The translations under genes were made by a program, and so were the position numbers. Below are positions 28,220 to 36,681 of a stretch of 64,000 bases of DNA, piece by piece (positions within the stretch are counted from its first letter, which is position 1; the number at the start of each line of letters is the position of its first letter). This stretch comes from Acinetobacter chinensis (lineage in GTDB: Bacteria > Pseudomonadota > Gammaproteobacteria > Pseudomonadales > Moraxellaceae): NCBI RefSeq assembly GCF_002165375.2, contig NZ_CP032134.1, forward strand, positions 2,046,001 through 2,110,000, given 5' to 3'. The notes beneath the pieces were generated by a model. It made no database searches and was not told where the DNA came from. It saw only the letters and a program-made list of their open reading frames with translations.

Positions 28220-28408
28220 GAATTGAGAATTGAGAATTGAGAATTGAGAATTGAGAATTGAGAATTGAGAATTGAGAATTGAGAATTAAGAATTGAGAAT
28301 TGAGAATTGAGAATTGAGAATTGAGAATTGAGAATTGAGAATTGAGAATTGAGAATTGAGAATTGAGAATTGAGAATTGAGAATTGAGAATTGAGAATTG
28401 AGAATTAT
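28220..28408. repeat. Heptanucleotide tandem repeat, about 27 copies of GAATTGA
   Basis: From 28220 to 28408 the 7-base unit GAATTGA is repeated 27 times; unit 10 (28283–28289) is GAATTAA and the last unit is GAATTAT, all others are identical. It lies in the 522-bp gap between the start of the OmpW-like gene (27947) and the end of aceI (28470). Such arrays change length by slipped-strand pairing. Confidence 0.97.
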
Positions 28409-28429
28409 TATATTAACTAATAATTCTCA
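28399..28429. repeat. Perfect 12-bp inverted repeat at the repeat edge
   Basis: TGAGAATTATTA (28399–28410) and its complement TAATAATTCTCA (28418–28429) flank a 7-base spacer. It overlaps the last heptamer units and may form a hairpin that ends aceI transcripts or promotes repeat slipping. Confidence 0.8.
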
Positions 28430-28469
28430 TATTATACTCAGCAGAGCATCTTTTTCGGACAGATTTTGA

Positions 28470-28892
28470 TTAATGCACAACCTGGTAACCCATACGGGCT
28501 TCAACTGCGTCGTAGATCCACTGAAAAACAAAGGTATAAACCAGGATACACATCGTCAGTCCAAAATCCAGCATCATCGCCTGTAACAGACTCATTTCCA
28601 TGGCATAAGCCACCATTGGAATCGTGGCAAGCATTAAACCACCTTCAAACCCAACAGCATGGAGTAAACGGATTTTCACTGTTCTTTTCAGTTTATGTTT
28701 TGCTTCAAATTTTTCAAAATGATGATTGAACACCATATTCCATATAACGGATGTTACAGCCATAGCAATCCCCAGCGTACCTGTCACGTCCAGAGGAACT
28801 TTAAAAATCAGACTTAATGCAACCGCAATGATGACCAACAGAATAATCTCATAGCTCAGTGCATGAATAATCCTTCTTTTGGAAATCAACAT
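28470..28892 (-). CDS. aceI: PACE-family efflux transporter AceI
   Basis: This is a proton-coupled exporter of chlorhexidine and short-chain diamines. The 140-residue protein has four transmembrane helices in two BTP repeats. It starts MLISKRRIIHALSYE, so the essential glutamate is E15 when ATG 28892 is used as start, which fixes the start over the earlier GTG. Other conserved parts are WNMVFNHHFEKFE and HAVGFEGGLMLATIPMVAY. A LysR-type regulator gene (aceR) is often divergent from aceI; none is present here. Confidence 0.93.
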   Translation of the reverse strand: MLISKRRIIHALSYEIILLVIIAVALSLIFKVPLDVTGTLGIAMAVTSVIWNMVFNHHFEKFEAKHKLKRTVKIRLLHAVGFEGGLMLATIPMVAYAMEMSLLQAMMLDFGLTMCILVYTFVFQWIYDAVEARMGYQVVH

Positions 28893-29059
28893 AACCACTA
28901 CTCTTCAACTAAAAATGACATTGTATTTGCAATAAACTGATTAAAAAAGTCAGATACTTTCATTTTAATTGATAGATTAAATTTTATTCAGACCATCCCC
29001 TGAGGAATTCCTGTTCTGATGCCTCAGAACATTTCAGACATAGAAAACGTACAAACAAA

Positions 29060-29857
29060 TCATGAAACCGTATGCCTTTCTTTAATCTGACCGCTTAACA
29101 ACTGATAAACATCAGATAAGTCTTTACGCTGAGACTGATTAAGCATGTGCTGATGCATCTCCAGAATATTCATATCACCCCGCATAGCGGGTCCTGTCTG
29201 CATAAGCTGTGGGTCAGCCTGCTGTGCTTTCTGCGCAGTTTCGTTAATTAAGGGATAAAGCAGACTGAAATCGACCTGTCTGGCATCGACAATCTGTTTT
29301 GCCATGTCATAACAGTAGTTACTGAAGTTACAGGCAAACACAGCAGCAAGATGCAGACTGAGCCGCTGTTCCGATGTATAGGCATAGACGCGCTGACTTA
29401 AACTTTCAGCAAGTGCAGTCAAGCACTGCTGATCTTCAGGATATGTTGCTTCAACAAATAGCGGAGTACTGCTCCAGTCCACTGTTCTTTCAATACTGAA
29501 TGTCTGTAATGGATAAAATACACCTGCCCGCTGGTGCACTGCTGTCAGCCGGGAAATATGAGTACTGCCTGAAGTATGTACAATCAGCGCATCAGGAAGT
29601 ACCTGATGAATAGGTACAATGATGTCGCTGATCGCCTGATCACTGACTGCAATCATGCACAACTCAGTTTCAGAACTGAGCAAGTTCAGATCTGAAATGA
29701 TCTGTGGAGCGTTCTGATCTGCTGACAGCCCATGAAACTTCCCCGTACGACTGAATATCTGGATAATCTCATGCTGATCTTTCAGCACCTGAAACAGATG
29801 ATATGCAACACGTCCTGCGCCAATAATACTGATTTTCATAAACTCATCATCTTTCAT
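29060..29857 (-). CDS. Rossmann-like and DUF2520 domain protein
   Basis: The 265-residue protein has an N-terminal NAD(P)-binding Rossmann motif ISIIGAGRVAYHL and a C-terminal DUF2520 helical domain (SEQRLSLHLAAVFACNFSNY onward), as in the ProC/KPR-like dehydrogenase superfamily. The HTSGSTHIS segment matches the usual family loop. The substrate is not known. ATG 29839 is an alternative start. It ends 170 bp before aceI; the two need not be cotranscribed. Confidence 0.82.
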   Translation of the reverse strand: MKDDEFMKISIIGAGRVAYHLFQVLKDQHEIIQIFSRTGKFHGLSADQNAPQIISDLNLLSSETELCMIAVSDQAISDIIVPIHQVLPDALIVHTSGSTHISRLTAVHQRAGVFYPLQTFSIERTVDWSSTPLFVEATYPEDQQCLTALAESLSQRVYAYTSEQRLSLHLAAVFACNFSNYCYDMAKQIVDARQVDFSLLYPLINETAQKAQQADPQLMQTGPAMRGDMNILEMHQHMLNQSQRKDLSDVYQLLSGQIKERHTVS

Positions 29858-29882
29858 TATCCTGTGGTGAAAGCATGCCCGT

Positions 29883-29912
29883 AAAAAAAGGACGAATCAA
29901 TTCGTCCTTTTT
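29883..29912 (-). terminator. Terminator of the LprI-like lipoprotein gene
   Basis: AAAAAAGGACGAA / TTCGTCCTTTTTT arms with a 4-base loop, 24 bases past the stop at 29936. Confidence 0.92.
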
Positions 29913-29935
29913 TATTTTAAGAAATTTATAAAAAA

Positions 29936-30973
29936 TCAGTTATAAACATTGTTCAGATAAACTGTTCTTTCCTTGGTTTTCTGAATAAAACATTTTGTAT
30001 ACTGCATTTCCTGATCCTGGGCATACATCGCATCATCCCAATAACCTGAGTGCTTCTGATAAGTCTCTTTATCACTTTCATTCAGTTGATTTACAGACTT
30101 CTGCGCCAGCACTTTACAGTCTACATCACGTTTTTCAAACCAGTCTGACTGATCCTGCTGTAACTGCTGCTTCTGTTCATCTGTAAACTGATCCCAGGTC
30201 TGATTCAGACGCTCAACCGCTTTTACTTTATCTGCATCGAACTCTTTTTTACGGATATTCATGGCTTTTTGTGCAAGTTCAGCCTGTGCTACGTATTCCT
30301 GAGAGTTTTTCTCAGAATACTCCACCATTTCTGCATTTTCCTTCTTATATGCAGCGTACTGAACAGCTTTGACGGTCACAAAAACCACACCATCAATCAC
30401 ACTGCTCTGACCTGGTACATTCAGGCTCAGACCTTCTTTATCCGTTTTTGTAATGCTGTAACTGAAGTCACCTTTCAGCTGATCATCTCCAAGGCTCAGT
30501 GCATATTCACCGCCTTCCAGATAATCTCTCAGTGTGGAATTCTGGTTGCCATCCTCACCATCACAGTCCTCACAGATGTTCTGTTCAAGATAAGCATTTT
30601 CAGCCCGTTTCTGTAAACCTTTAGGAAAATGTACAATCAGCTGGCTCGAACAGTCGAGCTGTTTTGCCTGCTCAGGATTTTCTGTCAGTGTAGTTACACC
30701 CTTTATTTCAAATTTAAGATTTTTAGTGATTTTATCCAGCAGTTCCTGATCTGCACTATAACTGGACTGGCGAAGGTCTTTCTCCAGTTTTTTCAGATAT
30801 TCAGCTTTCATGAAATCCTGCACCTGATTGATATTACCCTGATCAGTACAACTCCAGTCGGACATCACTTCGGTTTTTTCTTCAGCTGTTTCCTTCTTGT
30901 TTTTGAAGTAATCACATCCTGACATGAATGTAGCTGAAACGACCAGGATGGAAATTATTGATTTTTTCATCAT
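29936..30973 (-). CDS. Lipoprotein with LprI-like C-terminal domain
   Basis: The protein has 345 residues, with a lipobox FMSGC near residue 20. The middle part carries an acidic, Cys-containing insert (CEDCDGEDGN). The C-terminal third has a DUF1311/LprI-like pattern (RLNQTWDQFTDEQKQQL, a Trp, and paired cysteines), a fold found in lysozyme-inhibitor LprI-type proteins. The start is ATG 30973; the ORF extends to a TTG 15 bases upstream. The role is not known; envelope location is clear. Confidence 0.7.
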   Translation of the reverse strand: MMKKSIISILVVSATFMSGCDYFKNKKETAEEKTEVMSDWSCTDQGNINQVQDFMKAEYLKKLEKDLRQSSYSADQELLDKITKNLKFEIKGVTTLTENPEQAKQLDCSSQLIVHFPKGLQKRAENAYLEQNICEDCDGEDGNQNSTLRDYLEGGEYALSLGDDQLKGDFSYSITKTDKEGLSLNVPGQSSVIDGVVFVTVKAVQYAAYKKENAEMVEYSEKNSQEYVAQAELAQKAMNIRKKEFDADKVKAVERLNQTWDQFTDEQKQQLQQDQSDWFEKRDVDCKVLAQKSVNQLNESDKETYQKHSGYWDDAMYAQDQEMQYTKCFIQKTKERTVYLNNVYN

Positions 30974-31050
30974 TTTATTATTAACCAAGTTAAGTTTTGT
31001 TCTGCGCCGCGTATTAAATCAAAAACCTGACTGTTTGACGAGTACGAAAT

Positions 31051-31082
31051 AAAAATCCCCACAGATTTGCAGGGATTTTTTT
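31051..31082 (-). terminator. Terminator of the OmpA-domain gene
   Basis: AAAAATCCC / GGGATTTTT arms and a T-run on the minus strand, just past the stop at 31094. Confidence 0.88.
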
Positions 31083-31093
31083 ACAGATTGGCT

Positions 31094-32578
31094 TTATTGC
31101 TGCTGTACACCGTTTGCATCAACTGTACTTACACTGCCTGTTTCTGTGTTCAGTACTTCAAAAGCAATACGACGGTTTTTGAAACGGCCTTCAGGCGTTT
31201 CATTTTCAGCAACCGGTTTTTCCTGACCAAATCCTACAGCTTTTAACTGAGCAGCATCAACGCCTTGCTGTACAAAGTAATCAACAACAGCCTGAGCACG
31301 TTTCTGAGACAGTGTTTTATTTGCATCAGGATTACCCGTAGCATCTGTATGACCACCGACAACCAGCTGCACTGATTTCGCATTTTTCAGTACATCCGCT
31401 GCTTTATTCAGTACGGCTTTGTTTGCATCAGGAATCGCATTTGAACCCGTAGCAAAATTAATGATCTGTAAATTCAGTGCATCCGCCAGTTCCTGTGCTG
31501 TCGTCTGTTCAGCATTCAGCTCAGAAAGTGCTTTTTCTGCACTGCTGATACTGGTACTTACAGCTGAACTTTCATCCAGTGGAGCAGCAACAGACACTGT
31601 TGCATTTTTCAGTAAAGGCTGGATTTTTCCTACTAAAGCTTCTGCTGCCGCCTGATCAGGTGCCTGGACAGTCAACTGATTGCCTGTCCAGTTCAGATTG
31701 ATACCTGGAACACCTTTCAACAGCTGTAGAACGCCTGGAATAGCATCCTGATCTACAAATTCTTTTGCAAGCTCAGCATTTGTTTCCACCGTACAGTCAT
31801 TGGCCTGGCTGAACAGTGATTTAATATCTGTTTTCAGTTTTTCAAGGAAACCTGCATCGCCTGAACTGATCTGACAATGTGTCAGCTGACCCGCCTGATC
31901 CGTCACCAACTGTAGCGAAGATGCTTTAAGATCAGCGCTCTGTGAACTGACTGCACCTGTTCCTGCATCAACATCTTTTTTGGTACTGCAGGATTTATAC
32001 AGGAATGCGATCAGTCCAAGTAAAACCAGTAATGCAATTAAAGGCAGTAAAAAGCCGGATTTTTTTTCTTCTTTTTGTGGAGGAGTTGAAGAAAGAGTCG
32101 GTTGAGCCACAACTTTTGGTGCTGCTGTGGTCGCTGCCGCAGCAATACTGCCAATACCAAATGCAGAAAGAATGGAAGCCGCCCATACCGGTACTTTACT
32201 GCTGATACTGCCAATCTGGCTCTGAATCAGTTTTACAATATCCTGCGGATGACTGCTGCCTGCTTCATCAGAAAGCAGACCTAAAGTTGGTGCAATAGCT
32301 TTACTGAGCACATTTTCAGTCTCATTCAAAGGCGCATCGCCACTGACCTGGCTTAAAAACTGCAGTTTCAGATCAGTACCTGTTCTGAAAAGATCAGAAA
32401 AACGAGGATTCAGCTGGTTCTGTAAAGCACCAATCAGATCTGGATGAGCTTTTAAAATGGATAAAAGCACGGGATAAAAAGATGCAAGTGCTTGTGTTTT
32501 CTCAGGTAAATAGCCTGTTTCACCATCAAGTACAGCTGCCGTAACTTTATTTTTGAGTAGTTCAATTAAATCTGTCAT
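31094..32578 (-). CDS. OmpA-domain protein with internal transmembrane anchor
   Basis: The 494 residues form four parts: a soluble helical N-terminus (1–140, DUF937-like), a flexible Pro/Thr linker, one transmembrane helix (about 175–195, LLPLIALLVLLGLIAFLY), and a periplasmic half. The periplasmic half has a BON-like region (about 215–330) and a C-terminal OmpA peptidoglycan-binding domain (INFATGSNAIP, GGHTDATGNPDANKTLSQ, NRRIAFEV). This is like mycobacterial ArfA/OmpATb in layout. It is inner-membrane anchored, not a beta-barrel. It likely binds the cell wall; a stress role is only inferred. Confidence 0.85.
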   Translation of the reverse strand: MTDLIELLKNKVTAAVLDGETGYLPEKTQALASFYPVLLSILKAHPDLIGALQNQLNPRFSDLFRTGTDLKLQFLSQVSGDAPLNETENVLSKAIAPTLGLLSDEAGSSHPQDIVKLIQSQIGSISSKVPVWAASILSAFGIGSIAAAATTAAPKVVAQPTLSSTPPQKEEKKSGFLLPLIALLVLLGLIAFLYKSCSTKKDVDAGTGAVSSQSADLKASSLQLVTDQAGQLTHCQISSGDAGFLEKLKTDIKSLFSQANDCTVETNAELAKEFVDQDAIPGVLQLLKGVPGINLNWTGNQLTVQAPDQAAAEALVGKIQPLLKNATVSVAAPLDESSAVSTSISSAEKALSELNAEQTTAQELADALNLQIINFATGSNAIPDANKAVLNKAADVLKNAKSVQLVVGGHTDATGNPDANKTLSQKRAQAVVDYFVQQGVDAAQLKAVGFGQEKPVAENETPEGRFKNRRIAFEVLNTETGSVSTVDANGVQQQ

Positions 32579-32693
32579 TTAAAATTCCTCTTATTTTCGT
32601 TTTTTCTTTTGACCTATAAAAGTTTATAGAGAGTATTTTAATATTTTGTTAATTATTTGTTTTTTTAGGTTTGATTTGTGAATAAAAACACAT

Positions 32694-32721
32694 AAAAAAG
32701 CCAGCCGAAGCTGACTTTTTA
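32694..32721 (-). terminator. Terminator of pyrB–pyrC'
   Basis: On the minus strand, AAAAGTCAGC-TTCG-GCTGGCTTTTTT forms a hairpin with one G·U pair, about 22 bases past the pyrC' stop. Confidence 0.88.
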
Positions 32722-32742
32722 AAAGAAACTGAATCGAATGTC

Positions 32743-33987
32743 TTAAGCTGTAAATGTGCGGATCGCTTTTCCTGTCACTTTCTGTCCAATCAAAGGTGTA
32801 TTTTTACCCTGTGAAACAATACTTTTTTTATCCAGTGTCCATTCCAGTCCAGGATCAATCAACACAAGCCCTGCTTCATTTTCCCAGCGTTCTGCCATGT
32901 TCGCGACTTTTGCAGGAGCAAGTGTCACTTTTTCCACCCATTGTAACGGTGTGAACAGTTCTTCTTTAATCAGCTGCACACCAAGTGGCACATAACTGTC
33001 AAATGCTGTCAGACCAGGTTCTGTTTCAGCAAACGGTGCCATTTTGGCAGAGCTGCTTAAAGGTTCATGATGAGTACAGATTGCATCAATAACACCTTCT
33101 TTCACCGCATTACGCAGAACCTGTTTGTCATGTTCAGAACGTAACGGTGGACGTACATGTGCCAGTGGGTTAAAGCCATCAATCAAAGCATCGGTTAAAT
33201 GCAGCTGATGCATTGCAACATCGGCAGTCACCGGCAGACCTTTGGCTTTGGCAATTTTAATCAGTTCCACTGACTCAGCACAGGACAGCAGTCCGAAGTG
33301 CGCATGAACACCTGTGACTTCAACCATCAACAGATATTTAGCAATCGCAATGGTTTCAGCAAGAGCCGGAATCATCGGTAAACCCTGGCGCGAAGCAATG
33401 AAGCCTTCATGCACACAGCCATCTTTGGCAATCTGATGTTCTTCTGCATAGAAGACCACAGTCATGTCCAGACCTGCTGCATATTCCAGGGTACGGATGA
33501 CCACATCATCATCTGCAAATGGAGCATTAGCATTGGTCACTGCAGTACAGCCACCCTTTTTCAGACCCGCCATATTTGCAGGCTGTTTGCCATTTAAACC
33601 CTGGGTCTGTGCGCCAATCACCTGTAGGTAAATTCCACCATCCAGCATCGCTTTTTCAACCAGACCATGAATCAATGCACCATTATCCTGAACAATCGGT
33701 TTGGAATCCGGTGGGGTAAATACATGCAGAATACCGTTTTCACGGGCAGCCTTACCTTCCGACTTCAAAGTCCCATGCTGTTGCTGACCTGGTTCACGCA
33801 TACGTGCGCAAAGATCCACCATGGTTGGCATGAGCCATTTACCCTGACCATCAATGGTTTCAGCAATCTGACTCTGATCCGGTCGGGTATCCAGCAGTTT
33901 ACCATTTTCAATATGTACCGTCTGAACCTGATCAGTCTGTTTTACAGGGTCCAGGACACGAACATTTTCAATTTTTACAATAGTCAT
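32743..33987 (-). CDS. pyrC': Dihydroorotase-like non-catalytic subunit PyrC'
   Basis: This 414-residue amidohydrolase-fold protein is paired with aspartate carbamoyltransferase. Active dihydroorotases have DxHxHxREPG; here the equivalent segment is VDLCARMREPG, so both metal histidines are replaced (C60 and R62). Other blocks (AMHQLHLTD, CTHHEPL) are partly kept. This is the Pseudomonas-type PyrC', needed to hold the PyrB dodecamer but inactive as an enzyme. It is 15 bp after pyrB. A real dihydroorotase must be elsewhere in the genome. Confidence 0.92.
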   Translation of the reverse strand: MTIVKIENVRVLDPVKQTDQVQTVHIENGKLLDTRPDQSQIAETIDGQGKWLMPTMVDLCARMREPGQQQHGTLKSEGKAARENGILHVFTPPDSKPIVQDNGALIHGLVEKAMLDGGIYLQVIGAQTQGLNGKQPANMAGLKKGGCTAVTNANAPFADDDVVIRTLEYAAGLDMTVVFYAEEHQIAKDGCVHEGFIASRQGLPMIPALAETIAIAKYLLMVEVTGVHAHFGLLSCAESVELIKIAKAKGLPVTADVAMHQLHLTDALIDGFNPLAHVRPPLRSEHDKQVLRNAVKEGVIDAICTHHEPLSSSAKMAPFAETEPGLTAFDSYVPLGVQLIKEELFTPLQWVEKVTLAPAKVANMAERWENEAGLVLIDPGLEWTLDKKSIVSQGKNTPLIGQKVTGKAIRTFTA

Positions 33988-34002
33988 GACGTTTCTGCCC
34001 CC

Positions 34003-35019
34003 TTATCCTGCAATCGCTTCAAGTAAACCCTGTTCTTCCAGCTGCCCCTGCATGGACAGTGCAAGTACTGCCATACGCACAGCGATCCCATTGGTGACCT
34101 GATGCAGAATCACCGACTGGTCACCGTCAGCAATACTCGAATCAATTTCCACACCACGATTCATCGGACCTGGATGCATCACGATGCAGTCTGGTTTTGC
34201 CAGGGCAAGACGTTCCTGATTCAGACCATACATTTTGTAGAATTCAGCCTGAGATGACAGTGCCGGCGAATCAATCCGTTCATTCTGAATACGTAAGGTA
34301 ATGATCACATCACAGTCTTTGATCCCTTCATTCATTTTATTGAACAGGCGAACACCCTCACCATATTCATTAAAACCATGAGGTAAAAGCGTATTCGGTG
34401 CAATCACACGAATATCTTTACAGCCTAAAGTCTGTAATGCAGCAATATCAGAACGGGCAACACGGGAATGTTTGATGTCGCCAATAATTGCCAGGCTGAT
34501 ATCTTCAAAATTCTTTTTAGTTTCACGGCGAATGGTCAGCATATCCAGCATCGCCTGAGTCGGATGCGCATGACGCCCGTCTCCGGCATTGATAATGGCC
34601 ACATTCGGGCAGATATCTTTGGCAATAAAATGTGCTGCACCAGAAGATGAGTGACGTACCACAAAAATATCGGCAGCCATTGCTTCAAGATTCCACAGTG
34701 TGTCCCGCAGGGTTTCACCTTTGGACGTACTTGAACGGGCAATATCAATATTTAAAACATTGGCAGATAAGCGTTTTGCAGCGGCTTCAAAAGTCGTTCT
34801 GGTACGGGTAGAGTTTTCAAAGAACAGGTTCATCACTGTACGACCTTCTAAGAGGTTATTCGTTACAAGTTGATTTTGATCATTGATAAAAGAATGGGCT
34901 GTATCGAGAATTTTTGTCAGAGTTGCTTTAGAAAGCCCCTCGATAGTGATGAAATGTTTGAGATTTCCATCTTTATTCAGTTGAATCTGACTCGGTGTAT
35001 GCAATGCCGCCAAGTGCAT
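34003..35019 (-). CDS. pyrB: Aspartate carbamoyltransferase catalytic subunit
   Basis: PyrB joins carbamoyl phosphate and aspartate, the first committed step of pyrimidine synthesis. The 338 residues have the carbamoyl-phosphate motif STRTR (70–74), [19 protein letters not shown] and [10 protein letters not shown]. An N-terminal extension of about 20 residues is as in the Pseudomonas class that pairs with PyrC'. AAGGA lies 7 bases before the ATG. No pyrI regulatory gene is present, in line with that class. Confidence 0.96.
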   Translation of the reverse strand: MHLAALHTPSQIQLNKDGNLKHFITIEGLSKATLTKILDTAHSFINDQNQLVTNNLLEGRTVMNLFFENSTRTRTTFEAAAKRLSANVLNIDIARSSTSKGETLRDTLWNLEAMAADIFVVRHSSSGAAHFIAKDICPNVAIINAGDGRHAHPTQAMLDMLTIRRETKKNFEDISLAIIGDIKHSRVARSDIAALQTLGCKDIRVIAPNTLLPHGFNEYGEGVRLFNKMNEGIKDCDVIITLRIQNERIDSPALSSQAEFYKMYGLNQERLALAKPDCIVMHPGPMNRGVEIDSSIADGDQSVILHQVTNGIAVRMAVLALSMQGQLEEQGLLEAIAG

Positions 35020-35190
35020 GAGAGATTCCTTAGAGGTTAAGTTAACGCATTATACAGATTTCCATTGCTTTTCGCAGTTGAAGTTTTGGGCATTTGCAAC
35101 GATTCACTCAACAGACAAGTATGTACTGAATATTCTCCATTCCCGTTCAACACACCTTTTGAACCTACAGAGTCCAGTCACCTCTGATCA

Positions 35191-35233
35191 GTGCAATACA
35201 GACTGCTCTGCTTTTTACAGCCATGTATTGCAC
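35191..35233. repeat. 10-bp inverted repeat downstream of the small ORF
   Basis: GTGCAATACA (35191–35200) and TGTATTGCAC (35224–35233) enclose 23 bases. A T-run follows on the plus strand only, yet both flanking genes run on the minus strand, so its role is unclear. Confidence 0.6.
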
Positions 35234-35239
35234 TCTTTT

Positions 35240-35602
35240 TTAACGAAGTGCCCCAATATAGTGATGGGAAACCTGTGCCTTATAAATTTCTTCTGCGCTA
35301 AGCTCATCTGAACTTTCTGTCTGATATGCACGGGGCAGTTTTTCTGTCTCACCCGATTTATCAGCAGGAACTGACTTTGTTTTTTCCTGATCTACAAACA
35401 GCTGAAGTTTCATGCCCAGACGGCTGAGTTCTTCATCCTGAGCTGCAAAGGCAAGCTGCACAACATATTCAGCATAAGCAGGATTTTCCACCAGATACAT
35501 GACATCAATCACTCGCCCTGATACCCGTCTCAGACGGGCAAGTATCAGCGTTGCAATTGAAAACACATCTGTACGGGACAGAAAAGTTGAGCCAGTATCC
35601 AT
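35240..35602 (-). CDS. Hypothetical protein, 120 aa
   Basis: I do not recognise this family. The protein has about 120 residues, mostly helical, with a basic stretch LARLRRVSGRVIDVMYL near residues 20–36, a second helix AYAEYVVQLAFAAQDEELSRL, and a charged C-terminal tail. There is no signal peptide. The start is ATG 35602 because GGGGGA sits 4–5 bases upstream; an ATG four codons earlier has no ribosome site. It is upstream of pyrB but 220 bp away, so not clearly in its operon. Confidence 0.65.
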   Translation of the reverse strand: MDTGSTFLSRTDVFSIATLILARLRRVSGRVIDVMYLVENPAYAEYVVQLAFAAQDEELSRLGMKLQLFVDQEKTKSVPADKSGETEKLPRAYQTESSDELSAEEIYKAQVSHHYIGALR

Positions 35603-35845
35603 AAATTCCCCCATTCAATCAATTAACCACCTGAAAACCAGGTGAAACTGATCAATGGTTTAGCAATATTTATACCAGAGCAAAAACAATCAGATACAGA
35701 ACATCAAGCTCATACAGTTATTCAAGAAAAAATGATCTGAATTTACGGGGTTTAGAATGATGGAATTCAGACATTAATACGACAGACTACTGATTAAGCG
35801 AATATCATTATGTCTTAGGAACTTTACTATTAATTGTATGGGCTG

Positions 35846-36493
35846 TTACTGACCATAAAAATGCGTCCAGCACATATGCAGAGAAATTACGATCAACACC
35901 AGTCCCATTACAATATTAAAGATACGTGCTCTGTGACCTGTATTGAGAAATGCAGCCAGCATTTCACCTGCCACCCCCCATATCCATAATGACAGATAAC
36001 AGACCACAAAATAAATCAGGATAAAAAGTACAAGAATGTTCGGGTTCTGAGATGCGGAAAACAAAGCAGTTCCCGCTACAGCAGCGATCCATGCTTTAGG
36101 ATTTAACCACTGCATGAGTGCGCCCTGCATAAAACCAGGAACCTGAGCGGTCATACTTTTTTCAGATGACACAGATTGTTCTGTGGAAGAAATGTCTCCA
36201 GTAATCCGCTCGCCTTTTGCCATCAGAATATTAAAACCGATCCAGACCAGTAACGCTGTCCCGAGTAAGCTGATCACATTCAGTAAAACTGGATAGATCA
36301 TAATAAATTGATACAGTCCAAAGCAGACAGAAGCCAGCAACAGCGTAAAACCGAACGTTGCACCCGAAATAAAAGCCAGCACAGGCTTTACACCATAATT
36401 CATACTGCTGCTGAGAATGGTCAGGTTGACAGGTCCAGGTGAAATGGACATGGATAATGAAAAACTGATCATTGAAATGATGAGCGCCAGCAT
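35846..36493 (-). CDS. LysE/RhtB-family amino acid exporter
   Basis: The 215-residue membrane protein has about six hydrophobic segments. The family mark SMSISPGPVNLTILSSS lies at residues 13–29, with the usual FLQGALMQWLNPKAW-like segment (GFMQGALMQWLNPKAW) after the cytoplasmic loop. The exported substrate cannot be told from sequence. No LysR regulator is next to it. Confidence 0.88.
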   Translation of the reverse strand: MLALIISMISFSLSMSISPGPVNLTILSSSMNYGVKPVLAFISGATFGFTLLLASVCFGLYQFIMIYPVLLNVISLLGTALLVWIGFNILMAKGERITGDISSTEQSVSSEKSMTAQVPGFMQGALMQWLNPKAWIAAVAGTALFSASQNPNILVLFILIYFVVCYLSLWIWGVAGEMLAAFLNTGHRARIFNIVMGLVLIVISLHMCWTHFYGQ

Positions 36494-36681
36494 AGGTTTA
36501 TTTTCTTTTTTAAGTCACTTATTTATCTGGTTGAACTGACCGATTTCAATTATTTTTTCATCTTTATTTTGCAAACTTATCTCTGACCCACTAAAAAAAT
36601 CAAACTTCGTGTGTCTCTACAAGTATTCGTCACGAAAATAAGCTAAAATACTCGTTTGCTTTTTTGCTGCTGGAAATATTC

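Noticed and set aside
28220..28408. A CRISPR-like array
   Set aside because: Units are 7 bases and contiguous, with no unique spacers and no cas genes; it is a simple tandem repeat.
32743..33987. Active dihydroorotase
   Set aside because: Both histidines of the metal motif are missing, and the pyrB partner class uses an inactive PyrC'.
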